Shown here in pieces: positions 28,704 to 37,504 of a DNA stretch of 50,726 nucleotides. The first letter of the stretch is position 1; each line of letters begins with the position of its first letter. The DNA is taken from contig NZ_NPJJ01000010.1 in assembly GCF_002251385.1 (NCBI RefSeq), positions 1 to 50,726 of the forward strand, written 5' to 3'. The translations under genes were made by a program, and so were the position numbers. The DNA is from Prevotella sp. P5-108. Its GTDB lineage: Bacteria; Bacteroidota; Bacteroidia; Bacteroidales; Bacteroidaceae. The notes under the pieces were generated by a model, which saw only the letters and a list, made by a program, of their open reading frames with translations, had not been told where the DNA came from and did no database searches.

Positions 28704-29560
28704 AACATACAATATTCCTCGCTGTCGTCATATGGGGCTTTTGCCTCAATGCCATTGGACAGGAGAAGGTGGATTATAAGCCATCTGACAGCCTACGCGT
28801 GACTTCGCTGCTGAAGCAGGCGAGACACCTGGGCAAGGATAAAAATCTCATGATATACTTTTCCCGTCAACTACGTGGTATTCCCTATGTTGCCAAGACC
28901 TTGGAGGTGAACCCATCCGAACAGCTCGTTGTCAACCTGCGCCAACTCGATTGCACCACATATGTCGAGACGGTAATGGCGCTCACGCTGTGTGCCCGTG
29001 AACAAAGCATCAGGTTTGAAGATTACTGCCACTGGCTGAGAACCATACGTTACGAACAAGGGAAAATAGGCTACACGCGACGACTGCATTATTTCACTTC
29101 ATGGATTGACGACAACACAGAGATGGGGCTGATTAAGGAGATTTCGCATAAAAGACGACCATTCACCGGCCGCCAGCGTCTCAACATCGATTTCATGTCA
29201 ACCCACAGCCACCTCTACCCTATGCTGCATGGCAAACCAAAGGCCATAAAAGAAATCAGAGATACGGAGCAAAAACTGACCGGACGCACTGTGGCCTATA
29301 TTCCGAAGAAATCAATAGACAACTCAACGCTCATGCGCCAGACCATAAAGGATGGCGACATACTGGCCATTACCACATCCAAACAAGGACTCGACACATC
29401 CCACATAGGCATCGCAGTTTGGCACGCCGACGGCCTACATCTCCTCAACGCCTCACAAATAAGACACAAAGTAGTGGAAGAACCTATGACGCTCGCAGTA
29501 TATATGAGCAAGCATCCCAAACAGAGAGGAATAAGAGTGATAAGGATAAAAGTTGATTGA
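28700..29560 (+). CDS. DUF1460 family, NlpC/P60-like cell-wall amidase
   Basis: A 286-residue protein with a signal peptide (MKHTIFLAVVIWGFCLNAIG). The DUF1460 family belongs to the papain-like NlpC/P60 superfamily and includes an N-acetylmuramoyl-L-alanine amidase. Here the nucleophile lies in LRQLDCTTYVETVMAL, and the catalytic His is probably in TSHIGIAVWHADGLHLLNAS. It overlaps the DUF4421 gene by 4 bases, so the two are coupled and probably act together in the envelope. Its 3' end overlaps the remnant reading frame described at 29550. Confidence 0.85.
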   Translation: MKHTIFLAVVIWGFCLNAIGQEKVDYKPSDSLRVTSLLKQARHLGKDKNLMIYFSRQLRGIPYVAKTLEVNPSEQLVVNLRQLDCTTYVETVMALTLCAREQSIRFEDYCHWLRTIRYEQGKIGYTRRLHYFTSWIDDNTEMGLIKEISHKRRPFTGRQRLNIDFMSTHSHLYPMLHGKPKAIKEIRDTEQKLTGRTVAYIPKKSIDNSTLMRQTIKDGDILAITTSKQGLDTSHIGIAVWHADGLHLLNASQIRHKVVEEPMTLAVYMSKHPKQRGIRVIRIKVD

Positions 29561-29639
29561 TTTGCTGCCTAAAGAAAAACTTAGACCTCTGCGAGTAATC
29601 GTTGCAATGCTGCAAAAAAAAACTGAAGTATCATTAATA
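29550..29639 (+). pseudogene. Remnant C-terminus of a paralogue of the next gene
   Basis: In the frame starting at 29550 the sequence reads LLPKEKLRPLRVIVAMLQKK and then TEVSLI before a stop at about 29637. This matches the end of the downstream gene (TTKDKVKLLRVIGAMLRINM then EITSI). A stop lies just before it (29547-29549), so only the tail of a lost copy remains, fused against the end of the DUF1460 gene. Confidence 0.6.
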
Positions 29640-29648
29640 TAAAGCTAT

Positions 29649-30311
29649 ATGGAAGAAGTAAAACGAGATAGAGCGAGAAGAAAACTCCTAAGAGTAACCT
29701 TCCCCAATGGAAAAGTCCTTTGTTATAAAAGTACAACCGATACAATGATAGCAACAATGCAAGAGTTGGGCGATGATGTTATAGCAAATATAAAACTACA
29801 GTCATGCCACCTGCCATTGTTATCAAAAGAAATATATCCCAAATACAAGGAATGGATGAAGCCTGTTTGCAATGGTTGGTATCTCAACACACAATCAAAC
29901 TCGGACACAAAGTTCCTGCAATTAAATGCTATAAATGAGCAATTGTCTTTAGGATTAAAAATAGAGTTGGGAGAAGACTTTGTAGCACAAGACAACCCTA
30001 ACAAAGAAAAGCGCACTAGAACAAAAGGCGAAATACTCGTAAAATTACCAGATGGGCAATGTTTTGCCAATAATTCAATAACAAATACGTTCCTTGAATT
30101 AATCAGGGAAATTGGTATAGATAAAATCAAGCAAAAAGAACTAACTTGGTGTGGCAAACCACTTATAACAGCATCAAAGATGTTTAACGGACAAGTATAG
30201 ATAGACAATGAGCGATGGATTATCGTGCCTAACACAACCAAAGATAAGGTTAAACTCCTCAGAGTTATCGGTGCTATGTTGCGTATAAATATGGAAATCA
30301 CCTCAATTTAA
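29649..30311 (+). pseudogene. Two-domain protein of unknown family, interrupted by an in-frame TAG
   Basis: The intact frame runs 29649-30200 (183 residues) and ends in TAG (30198-30200). Reading continues in frame without another stop to TAA at 30309-30311 and gives a sensible tail (WIIVPNTTKDKVKLLRVIGA...). The protein is an internal duplication of a domain of about 95 residues. Both copies have LxVxxPxG, a helix with EhGxDxIxxxxL, xxCxxPL, an aromatic GWYLN/RWIIV strand, then TKxxxLxxI and LxIEL/MEITSI. The TAG falls in the middle of the second copy, so either a nonsense mutation truncates it or the stop is read through. It has an ATG but no clear promoter. Function not recognised. Confidence 0.6.
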
Positions 30312-30458
30312 ATGGGCTATTCAAAACTCTTCCAAGATAATACGAACCTCCGCTCCAGTCAAATAGATGCAAAGGCAAGAAATGATGCATGAAACAAATA
30401 TGACACAGTGATGTTGCAGATGACAACCAATACACAGACCAATCATATACACAAAAAA
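30312..30458. other. Short gene-free interval before the tRNA terminator
   Basis: No reading frame with a good start or recognisable product and no strong hairpin were seen between the interrupted gene and the tRNA terminator. Confidence 0.5.
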
Positions 30459-30488
30459 AGAGGACTTTACATTATGTAAAAATCCTCT
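30459..30488 (-). terminator. Terminator of tRNA-Arg
   Basis: On the minus strand an AGAGGA...TCCTCT stem with TTACAT/ATGTAA inner pairs is followed by seven T (30453-30459 region). It is 17 bases from the tRNA 3' end. Confidence 0.75.
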
Positions 30489-30504
30489 TTCTTCAGTTTT
30501 TTCG

Positions 30505-30579
30505 TGATTCCGTTGGGGTTCGAACCCAAGACCCACAGCTTAGAAGGCTGTTGCTCTAATCCAACTGAGCTACGGAACC
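30505..30579 (-). tRNA. tRNA-Arg (anticodon TCT)
   Basis: A complete cloverleaf is visible on the minus strand. The acceptor stem is GGTTCCG with CGGAATC, with one G-T pair. The D arm is GCTCAGTTGGATTAGAGC. The anticodon stem ACAGC/GCTGT carries loop CTTCTAA, and the T arm is TTGGG-TTCGAAC-CCCAA. The anticodon TCT (30542-30544 on the complementary strand) reads AGA/AGG arginine codons. CCA is not encoded, which is common in this phylum. Confidence 0.95.
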
Positions 30580-30595
30580 ATCCTTTTTGCGGCTG

Positions 30596-30627
30596 CAAAG
30601 TTAATAAATTTGCTTGGTATTTCCAAA
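30596..30627 (-). promoter_or_regulatory. Promoter of tRNA-Arg
   Basis: On the minus strand TTTG (30624-30627), exactly 20 bases, TAACTTTG (30596-30603), ending just before the tRNA. The tRNA is therefore transcribed independently of the protease/TPR gene whose stop is at 30631. Confidence 0.8.
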
Positions 30628-30630
30628 TAT

Positions 30631-32289
30631 TTACTTATATTTCTTCAAATACTCATCAGCTCTTTCATCTCCCAATTCCTTGGCTTTCATGAGAGCTTTG
30701 GTTCCTTCTTCCTTATTCTTTGCCACCATATTGGCCACGCCCAACAAGATATATCCATCGGCATACTCAGGTGCAAGTTGTGTACAGATTTCTGCACTAC
30801 GGATTGCCTTGTCGGTCTGGCTGAAGCGCAAATGCAGCGAAGCCTTCTCTGCCCACAGGGTTGGAGAATCACGCTGCAGCAATATGGCACGGTCCATATC
30901 GTTGAGCGCCTGCTGATACTGATGGATTTCCATTTCTGCCTTATGACGGATATAGTAGAAATTGCTGGTAATGGGCCTACCCTGCATCAACGAGTCATAC
31001 TGATTGAAATCTATCACCGCTTTACGATACTCTCCTATATTATAATAATGTGTAGCACGAGCAAGAACATAAGGCGCACCCACAAAATTCAGCGGCTGGG
31101 GAGAGACAGCTATAGCACTGTCCAAGAGGGCTACAATCTCTGCATCGGGAGCCTTCATCTGTGTTTTGCACTGAGCTGCACTATAGAAGAGGTCGCCATT
31201 GCGAATAGGGGTCTTGGTGAGTTCCATAAACTTGTCGTAGGCAGTAGCGTAGTCTTTCTTCACAAAATAAGCCAAAGCCTGCTGATGCACATAGAGAGGC
31301 TGGTGGTCAATATCATACGCCATATTAGCTTCCTCCAGCGCCTTATCCGCATTCCAGGAAGGATAGATGCTGTCTGGAAGATTGGAAATCTTGCTATAAA
31401 TCAGACGGGAATAGGCCGAATGTACATCCTCCTTCTTGACAACTTTCTCAAGGGCAGTCTTGATGGTAGCATCAACTCCAGAGAAATCAGCCTTGGCCAG
31501 CTGTCTGTTGGCCAGCGCATTATAGCCTTCCACATAATCAGGGAAACGTTGGATGAAAGCCTTTACGTACTTGTTATACATCAGCGTATCTCTCTGTTCT
31601 GCTGTGAGAGTCAACATCACCGCAGCCTGCTCATGATTCTTGGGAAAGTCGATAGGGATAAACGATTGTCTGAGCACAGGATTGGCTATGGCCAGACCGT
31701 TCTCCACAGTCATATCGTTCATGAAATTGGCATCAGTAGCCACAATCTGCTGTCCATCCTTGGAAATCTGGATGACACCAATCACCTGACCTTTGGAATT
31801 GACAACAGGACATCCATCAGCACTCTCATCGATATTAGACGAGAAGAGATAATAGGCATACTTCTCCATAAACGGCTCCACGCTCTGCACATTGCGCTGG
31901 TCTATGAGGGGCTTGTTGACCGAATACTGCAATATCCATACCTTTTCACCCTTCTTGCTGGCTGCAGTTGCTACAGAAGCAGGCTGTGTGTTGCCATCCA
32001 CCTTAAACTTGCAGACATTGTACAACTCGTTGGCACCTATCAGCGCACTTACTACCGATTGCTTGCCATTGGCATCGATTACCACCGCACTGTCGGCACC
32101 CACAAACGGCTTCCAAGAACTTATCGCTTCGCCCTTATCTCCCACAAACACGCCATGGGTTGATGCAAGCAAGGTACCATCTTTCTTAAAGGTTGTCAGA
32201 GAGAAAACCGATTTGGCGGCACTCTCTATCTGCGCACTACAATTGGTTGCAACCAAGAGTGCAAAAGCTATATAAATGATTTTCTTCAT
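30631..32289 (-). CDS. Exported protein: inactive trypsin-like domain plus tetratricopeptide repeats
   Basis: A 552-residue protein with a signal peptide (MKKIIYIAFALLVATNCSAQ). The first part has the fold signature of an HtrA/Deg-like serine protease: GVFVGDKGEAISSW, then ANELYNVCKFKVD, and DGCPVVNSKGQVIGV. The catalytic residues are replaced: the His is Lys60 and the Ser in GNSGGP is Asp158 (ADGCPV). The C-terminal 330 residues are TPR-like helices (for example EYRKAVIDFNQYDSLMQG and YADGYILLGVANMVAKNKEE). It looks like a periplasmic scaffold rather than an enzyme. It overlaps recN by 4 bases (ATGA), so it is the last gene of the dnaN operon. Confidence 0.82.
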   Translation of the reverse strand: MKKIIYIAFALLVATNCSAQIESAAKSVFSLTTFKKDGTLLASTHGVFVGDKGEAISSWKPFVGADSAVVIDANGKQSVVSALIGANELYNVCKFKVDGNTQPASVATAASKKGEKVWILQYSVNKPLIDQRNVQSVEPFMEKYAYYLFSSNIDESADGCPVVNSKGQVIGVIQISKDGQQIVATDANFMNDMTVENGLAIANPVLRQSFIPIDFPKNHEQAAVMLTLTAEQRDTLMYNKYVKAFIQRFPDYVEGYNALANRQLAKADFSGVDATIKTALEKVVKKEDVHSAYSRLIYSKISNLPDSIYPSWNADKALEEANMAYDIDHQPLYVHQQALAYFVKKDYATAYDKFMELTKTPIRNGDLFYSAAQCKTQMKAPDAEIVALLDSAIAVSPQPLNFVGAPYVLARATHYYNIGEYRKAVIDFNQYDSLMQGRPITSNFYYIRHKAEMEIHQYQQALNDMDRAILLQRDSPTLWAEKASLHLRFSQTDKAIRSAEICTQLAPEYADGYILLGVANMVAKNKEEGTKALMKAKELGDERADEYLKKYK

Positions 32290-33944
32290 ATTCTTAATAG
32301 GGATTTTGCATTTTCTATTGCGGCCGGAGTTATGTCACTGCCGCTCAACATCTGAGCGATTTCCTTGATTCGCTCGTCATCTGTAAGTTTTGTCATCCTA
32401 CTCAACGTCACATCACGATAATCCTCTTTGGAAACCTTATAATGGGTCGTTCCCATGGCAGCAATCTGTGGAAGATGGGTAATGCTGATAACCTGACGGT
32501 CCTTGTCGCCCATCTCCTTCATAATCGAAGCCATCTGCTCGGCCACGCGACCGCTCACGCCCGTATCAATCTCGTCAAAGATGATGGTGGGCAACTTGAC
32601 TACTCCCGAAATCATCGCCTTCAACGAGAGCATCACGCGGGCGATTTCGCCGCCCGAGGCTATCTGCGATATGGGCTGCAACAGACTGTTTTTGTTTGCG
32701 CTGAACATAAACTGCAACTTGTCGGCGCCATCAGCACTCAAGGGCTTTTCCTCCATCGACACCTCAAATCTTACGTTGGGGATTCCTAATGGCACCAGAC
32801 GTTGCTTAAGTTCCTTTTCCACAGTTCTCGCCGCTTTCTCACGTGTCTGTGTCAACAGCTTCGCCTTTACCAGACATTCCTTGTATGCCCGCTCATATCG
32901 TTCCTTAAGCGCATCCAACTCATCCGAACCATTGTCAATAAGACCCAGTTGGTCAGCGATTTTCTGCTTGAGTTCATTCAGTTCTTCTATCGAACCGAGG
33001 TGATACTTCTGTTGCAGAGCATACAATCTATCCAGCCTGCCGTTGATTTCCTCCAACAAGGCAGGATTGAACTCAATCTTCTCTCCTCCCCCATTGATTT
33101 CGTCGGCTATATCTTTGATTTCGATATAAGCACTTTCCACACGCGCAGCCAGTTCCCGAGCTGGCGCATATACCGATTCTATCGAATTCAGATTGGAAGC
33201 GATGTTCTTAAGGATAGACGCCACATTGTTGTCTTCGTCAGTCAGCACGTTATTCGCATCAAAGAGCACCTGCTTTATCTCTTCTGCATGAGCCAGTATC
33301 TCACTGTCTTGCTCCAACTGCTCCTGCTCGCCTTCTTTGAATTCATCCTTGGCCAACTCCTGATATTGGAAACGCAGAAAATCTTCATTCTGTCTATCTC
33401 TTTCTATCTGCTGCGTCAAGTCATCCAATTCACGCTTGCACGTTTTCTGCTCTTCGTATGCCTCGGCAAACGCACGACGCACCTCGCCATTCTTGGCCAC
33501 CACGTCCACAATGCCGAGCATAAAATCATCCTTCTGCAAGAGCAGGTTCTGGTGCTGACTGTGTATGTCTATCAGGTGCTCGCCCAATTCCTTGAGAACA
33601 GCAATCGATACAGGTGAATCATTGACAAAAGCCCTGCTCTTGCCATTGGCATTGATTTCCCTTCTCAGGATGCAGTCCTGTGCATCATAGTCTATATCAT
33701 TATCAGAGAACAGACGCTCCAGATGACTGTCGGCCAAATCAAAATGTGCCTCAATGACACACTTCTTTTCGCCGTTCTTTATCTGCTTAACATCAGCACG
33801 ATTACCCAAGAGCAGACCCAATGCGCCTAAGATGATACTCTTTCCCGCTCCCGTTTCTCCAGTGATTACCGAGAAACCTGGAAAGAAATCAATGTCAAGC
33901 TGGTCTATCAGCGTAAAATCCTTTATATATAAATGTCTTAACAT
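32286..33944 (-). CDS. recN: DNA repair protein RecN
   Basis: An SMC-like ATPase that helps repair double-strand breaks. The 552-residue protein has the Walker A VITGETGAGKSIILGALG near residue 28, long coiled coils (FAEAYEEQKTCKRELDDLTQ and LEQDSEILAHAEEIKQ), and the C-terminal signature ASGGEIARVMLSLK with Walker B IIFDEIDTGVSG. The start ATG overlaps the upstream DUF4835 stop by one base (TAATG). Confidence 0.96.
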   Translation of the reverse strand: MLRHLYIKDFTLIDQLDIDFFPGFSVITGETGAGKSIILGALGLLLGNRADVKQIKNGEKKCVIEAHFDLADSHLERLFSDNDIDYDAQDCILRREINANGKSRAFVNDSPVSIAVLKELGEHLIDIHSQHQNLLLQKDDFMLGIVDVVAKNGEVRRAFAEAYEEQKTCKRELDDLTQQIERDRQNEDFLRFQYQELAKDEFKEGEQEQLEQDSEILAHAEEIKQVLFDANNVLTDEDNNVASILKNIASNLNSIESVYAPARELAARVESAYIEIKDIADEINGGGEKIEFNPALLEEINGRLDRLYALQQKYHLGSIEELNELKQKIADQLGLIDNGSDELDALKERYERAYKECLVKAKLLTQTREKAARTVEKELKQRLVPLGIPNVRFEVSMEEKPLSADGADKLQFMFSANKNSLLQPISQIASGGEIARVMLSLKAMISGVVKLPTIIFDEIDTGVSGRVAEQMASIMKEMGDKDRQVISITHLPQIAAMGTTHYKVSKEDYRDVTLSRMTKLTDDERIKEIAQMLSGSDITPAAIENAKSLLRI

Positions 33945-34849
33945 TATTCCTTAATTTTATCCCATGCCGCATTCTGACTGGCGTTGATACCAAACAGAAT
34001 GTCATATACTGTTTCCTTCTCCTTGGGCGTTCCCTTACCTTTATATATATTGGCAATTTCATCCCGCTTGTAGTCCGTCCATATCTGCGGAACAAGACTC
34101 AGCGGCTTGTTATCATGACTGTTCTTCAACAGCTCCATCGCCTTAGTTATATTGGCACGCCCTCGCTCCGCATTGCCAGCCATCTCGTCAAGCCCGGTAC
34201 GGTAATAGTCATACTGAAACTGTCGGAACGGGCGCATACCTCCATCCAGATAATCATTGATAAAGGCATACCTGTTTCGACTGTCATCAAAGGCTTTCCA
34301 TCCAGGATAATTCAGATTTTGCGCACTGTTGGCAACATTCATACACTGTTGCAGCACCTCGTCACCACCCATGGCAGCAAAACTGTCGAGATTGATGCCG
34401 ATAATCAGATAAGCATAATAGGCAAACAGCGCAGTAAGCTGATTGTCAATATTGTCTGGAGTGAAGACAATTTGATCAAACTGGGTATATTCGAAGTTGA
34501 AGTTGTTGTCAGTGTTGTTATAAAGAGTGGTAGTGTAAGCCGAATTATATACCGGACGATTGGCTTGTATCAGCGCCTTGCAAGTGAAGATATTCGACGA
34601 AGCGTCATATTTGGTTACAGTGATGTTGAAATTGCATACAATACGCTCATTCTTCTGAAAATGCAGATTGGTCCATTGCCGCTCATTGACAAATTGCTCC
34701 AACTGCTTCTGCAATTCATCAAACACACTGGCATCCGTTCCCTGTATCTGCGAACGGTTGATGGTTATCTTGGCATTGAGTTCCTGAGCCTTTGCCGGCA
34801 TTGCCGCCAGCATTATCATGATGTAGCCCATCACCATCACGCCTTTCAT
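33944..34849 (-). CDS. DUF4835 family exported protein (PorD-like)
   Basis: A Bacteroidetes-specific family sometimes listed as the type IX secretion component PorD; I recall that link but cannot verify it. The start at 34849 gives 301 residues with a signal peptide (MKGVMVMGYIMIMLAAMPAKA then QELNAKI). The frame is open to a GTG at 34906 that abuts the exonuclease stop codon, and either start could be used. The body is a beta-rich N-terminal part (ITINRSQIQGTDASVFDELQ) and a helical C-terminal part. No other type IX secretion gene is in the window. Confidence 0.75.
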   Translation of the reverse strand: MKGVMVMGYIMIMLAAMPAKAQELNAKITINRSQIQGTDASVFDELQKQLEQFVNERQWTNLHFQKNERIVCNFNITVTKYDASSNIFTCKALIQANRPVYNSAYTTTLYNNTDNNFNFEYTQFDQIVFTPDNIDNQLTALFAYYAYLIIGINLDSFAAMGGDEVLQQCMNVANSAQNLNYPGWKAFDDSRNRYAFINDYLDGGMRPFRQFQYDYYRTGLDEMAGNAERGRANITKAMELLKNSHDNKPLSLVPQIWTDYKRDEIANIYKGKGTPKEKETVYDILFGINASQNAAWDKIKE

Positions 34850-34905
34850 CCAGAAGCGATTTCTCCGCGTAAATGTCCGTATCAATATGCCGAGATTACT
34901 GCCCA

Positions 34906-35766
34906 CTATCCTTTCTTGTTCATAAATTCACGCATACGGATACGCGTGAGCACTTGCTTGGTGTTGTTCGTAAAATCAGACGACAGCATCCAACTGTAAT
35001 AACCAGGGTCCTTGCGCAGGACATCTGTCACATACCAACCCTTGTATTTACCAAAATTGAAAGCCTCCTGCTTGCGCGGATTGCCTTCACCATCGAGCAG
35101 CGGCTTGCCATTGGCATCGACCATGTCCTTCCACACGATTCTGCCTGCAAAGTCCACATTGTCATTCGATTTTGACAGGGCTGCCAACTCATCCATATCG
35201 TTGTGCAACACCTTTTCAGGGTCATCGGCCGTCTCTGGATTATACTTGTCCAACTGAGCCATCAGCACCCGATAGGTAGCCTCGGTGTCATTATCGGCAC
35301 GATGCGGAGGGAAATCATCTTCCATCTTGCGACCGCAATAGAACTGATAGGCAGCAGCCAGACTCCGACGCTCCATTCTGCAGAAGATGCTGTGCGCATC
35401 TATCAGACGGGCCTTGGAGAATTCAAAGTCCACGCCCGCACGAAGGAACTCCTCGGCAAGCATGGGAATATCAAAAAAGTTTGAGTTGAATCCGGCAAAG
35501 TCACACCCCGCAAACGCGTCTTTCAGATTGGCTGCAATCTCCTTGAATGTCTTGGCTTCCTTCACCATCTCATTGGTAATGCCCGTAAGCGCTACCACCT
35601 CATCAGGGATTACCCGCTGAGGATTGACAAAGATATTATTTCGTTCTTCCCGTCCGTCCGGCATCACCTTGATATACGATATCTGGATGACACGGTCTTT
35701 TACAATATCCAAGCCGGTAGTCTCCAAATCAAAGACTACCAGCGGTTTTGTGATATTAAGTTTCAC
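34906..35766 (-). CDS. DnaQ-type 3'-5' exonuclease
   Basis: DEDDh exonuclease, proofreading/epsilon-like. At 286 residues it uses a GTG start. The three exonuclease motifs are intact: VVFDLETTGL (Asp13, Glu15), AGFNSNFFDIPML, and HRADNDTEATYRVL. The C-terminal 90 residues contain FNFGKYKGWYVTDVLRKDPGYYSWML, an exodeoxyribonuclease X-like C-terminal module. It starts 31 bases after dnaN, so replication clamp and proofreading-like nuclease are co-transcribed. Confidence 0.9.
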   Translation of the reverse strand: MKLNITKPLVVFDLETTGLDIVKDRVIQISYIKVMPDGREERNNIFVNPQRVIPDEVVALTGITNEMVKEAKTFKEIAANLKDAFAGCDFAGFNSNFFDIPMLAEEFLRAGVDFEFSKARLIDAHSIFCRMERRSLAAAYQFYCGRKMEDDFPPHRADNDTEATYRVLMAQLDKYNPETADDPEKVLHNDMDELAALSKSNDNVDFAGRIVWKDMVDANGKPLLDGEGNPRKQEAFNFGKYKGWYVTDVLRKDPGYYSWMLSSDFTNNTKQVLTRIRMREFMNKKG

Positions 35767-35797
35767 TATTACTATATATTATAGTGGGTTCTGAATA

Positions 35798-36928
35798 TTA
35801 GTTTGCATCGTTCAGCAACATCGGCATGAGCAGCATCAGCACATCCTCATTCTCGGGCTGTTCTGTAGGTACAATGATACCGGCACGGCTGGGATCAGCA
35901 AGTTCCACCGTAACCTGCTCACTGTCCAGATTGCTCAAAATCTCCGTCAGCGAACTGCCCTTGAATCCTATGCTCATCTTCTGTCCTGCATAGTCACAGA
36001 GGATAGTCTCACGAGCCTTGGTTGCATAGTCTATATCCTCAGACGAGATAACCAGACTGCCTGCGTCCAACTTGAACTTCACCAACTGGCTGCTCTTGCT
36101 ACCAAAAGGCAATACGCGCTTGAGAGCACTCAGCAGAGCCTTTCTATCTATCGTAAGCTGATTGGGGTTGGCTACAGGTATCACCGAGTTGTAGTTGGGG
36201 TAACGTCCCTCTATCAGTCTGCATGTCAGCACGCCCTCGTCGAAGGTTACCTCGGCATTTCGTCCATCAAACTTGATGACAACATCACAGCCATCCTTGC
36301 CCAGTACACTTCTCAACAGGTTGGCTGGCTTTTTCGGGAGAATAAAGGCGGCAGGAGAATCACTCTTCACCATGAAGTTCTTGTTACGCACCAGCTTGTG
36401 TCCATCACTGGCTACGATAGCCAACGCATCCGGAGTCAAGTCAAAGTAGATACCATTCATCACCGGACGCAGCTCATCCTGCGCAGTGGCAAATATCGAA
36501 CGGTTTATGTTGGCAGCCAGCACGCCCGAATCAATCGTGATTACATTGACATTCTCAGGCATCGTCAGCATCTTGGGATATTCTGCAGCGCCCATGATGG
36601 TAAAGTTATATTCACCGCCTTGATATATCACCTTGATTGTAGCCAGTTCGGTATCAACGACTACTGTCAAAGGCTGCTCGGGCAGCTCTCTCACAGCGTC
36701 AAGCATGGTCTGGCTCTGAATGGCAAAAGCCCCTTCTCCAGAGTTACTGTCCAGTGCCACAGTAGACTTCATCATGTTTTCGCTGTCCGACGAAGTAATC
36801 GTCAGCGAACCATTGTTCACCTCAAACAAGAAACATTCCAGTATAGGGAGTGAGTTTTTACTACTGATAACCTTTGCCAGGGTTTGTAAACGGCTGCTAA
36901 GAGCGTTGCTTGATATTGTAAATTCCAT
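35798..36928 (-). CDS. dnaN: DNA polymerase III beta subunit (sliding clamp)
   Basis: The ring-shaped processivity clamp. The start at 36928 (MEFTISSNALSSRLQTLAKVI) gives 376 residues, the family length; the longer open frame upstream lies across the promoter and is not coding. Three clamp domains are recognised by AIQSQTMLDAVRELPEQPL, EGRYPNYNSVIP and the C-terminal NEDVLMLLMPMLLNDAN. It is first in a five-gene minus-strand operon with the exonuclease, DUF4835, recN and the TPR protein. Confidence 0.96.
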   Translation of the reverse strand: MEFTISSNALSSRLQTLAKVISSKNSLPILECFLFEVNNGSLTITSSDSENMMKSTVALDSNSGEGAFAIQSQTMLDAVRELPEQPLTVVVDTELATIKVIYQGGEYNFTIMGAAEYPKMLTMPENVNVITIDSGVLAANINRSIFATAQDELRPVMNGIYFDLTPDALAIVASDGHKLVRNKNFMVKSDSPAAFILPKKPANLLRSVLGKDGCDVVIKFDGRNAEVTFDEGVLTCRLIEGRYPNYNSVIPVANPNQLTIDRKALLSALKRVLPFGSKSSQLVKFKLDAGSLVISSEDIDYATKARETILCDYAGQKMSIGFKGSSLTEILSNLDSEQVTVELADPSRAGIIVPTEQPENEDVLMLLMPMLLNDAN

Positions 36929-36967
36929 GCCTATATTATTTATATGGTTTTTAATTGAATATAGGTA

Positions 36968-36999
36968 CAAAAATACAAAAAAGCTGCTTGCGGTGCAAA
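36968..36999 (-). promoter_or_regulatory. Promoter of dnaN
   Basis: On the minus strand TTTG (36996-36999), 20 bases, TATTTTTG (36968-36975). The predicted start near 36961 gives a leader of about 33 bases. Confidence 0.82.
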
Positions 37000-37086
37000 A
37001 AAATAGGCAAATATTTTCGTCTTTCTCATAAAATTTAGTAATTTCGCGGAAGATAATAATCTCGAAAACAAATATATAATTATAAA

Positions 37087-37476
37087 ATGGAACTACAAGG
37101 TAAGGTAATCGCAGTGCTGCCCGCACGCAGCGGCGTTTCAGCACGTGGAGAGTGGAAGAGTCAGAGTTTTGTAATCGAAACCCACGACAGCTTCCCTCGC
37201 AAGATGGTATTCGATGTATTTGGCGAAGAGCGTCTCACTCGTTTCAACATACAGTTAGGCCAGGAGGTCAATGTTTCTTTCGACATTGATGCTCACGAGT
37301 ATAATGGCCGTTGGTTCAACAATATCCGCGCATTCGACGTTCGCTTGGTCGACCCCAACACCGTTAGCGCAGCCCCTGCAGCCCAGGCCGCTCCCGCAGC
37401 GCCTCAGCAGCCCGCCAACGCCCCATTCCCCCCCCAGCCCGAGCAGAGCAACAGCGATGATGACCTGCCATTCTAA
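37087..37476 (+). CDS. DUF3127 protein with SSB-like C-terminal tip
   Basis: A 129-residue protein. The first 90 residues form a compact beta-rich domain (GKVIAVLPARSGVSARGEWKSQ, then FDVFGEERL and VNVSFDIDAHEYNGRWFNNIRA) that resembles an OB fold. A flexible Ala/Pro/Gln-rich linker (about residues 94-120) follows, and the chain ends DDDLPF. That acidic tip matches the DDDIPF tail with which single-stranded DNA-binding proteins recruit repair proteins. It is divergent from dnaN. The box TAATTTCG (37039-37046) is one base off the -7 consensus. Role in replication or repair is inferred from the tail and neighbours. Confidence 0.85.
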   Translation: MELQGKVIAVLPARSGVSARGEWKSQSFVIETHDSFPRKMVFDVFGEERLTRFNIQLGQEVNVSFDIDAHEYNGRWFNNIRAFDVRLVDPNTVSAAPAAQAAPAAPQQPANAPFPPQPEQSNSDDDLPF

Positions 37477-37504
37477 TGACAGAACCCATATCATGAATAT
37501 GATG

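Noticed and set aside
30610..32163. 517-codon plus-strand frame opposite the protease/TPR gene
   Set aside because: It is antisense to a gene with a clear signal peptide and repeats, and it begins inside the tRNA promoter region.
36929..37144. N-terminal extension of DnaN
   Set aside because: It crosses the dnaN promoter and the start of the divergent DUF3127 gene.
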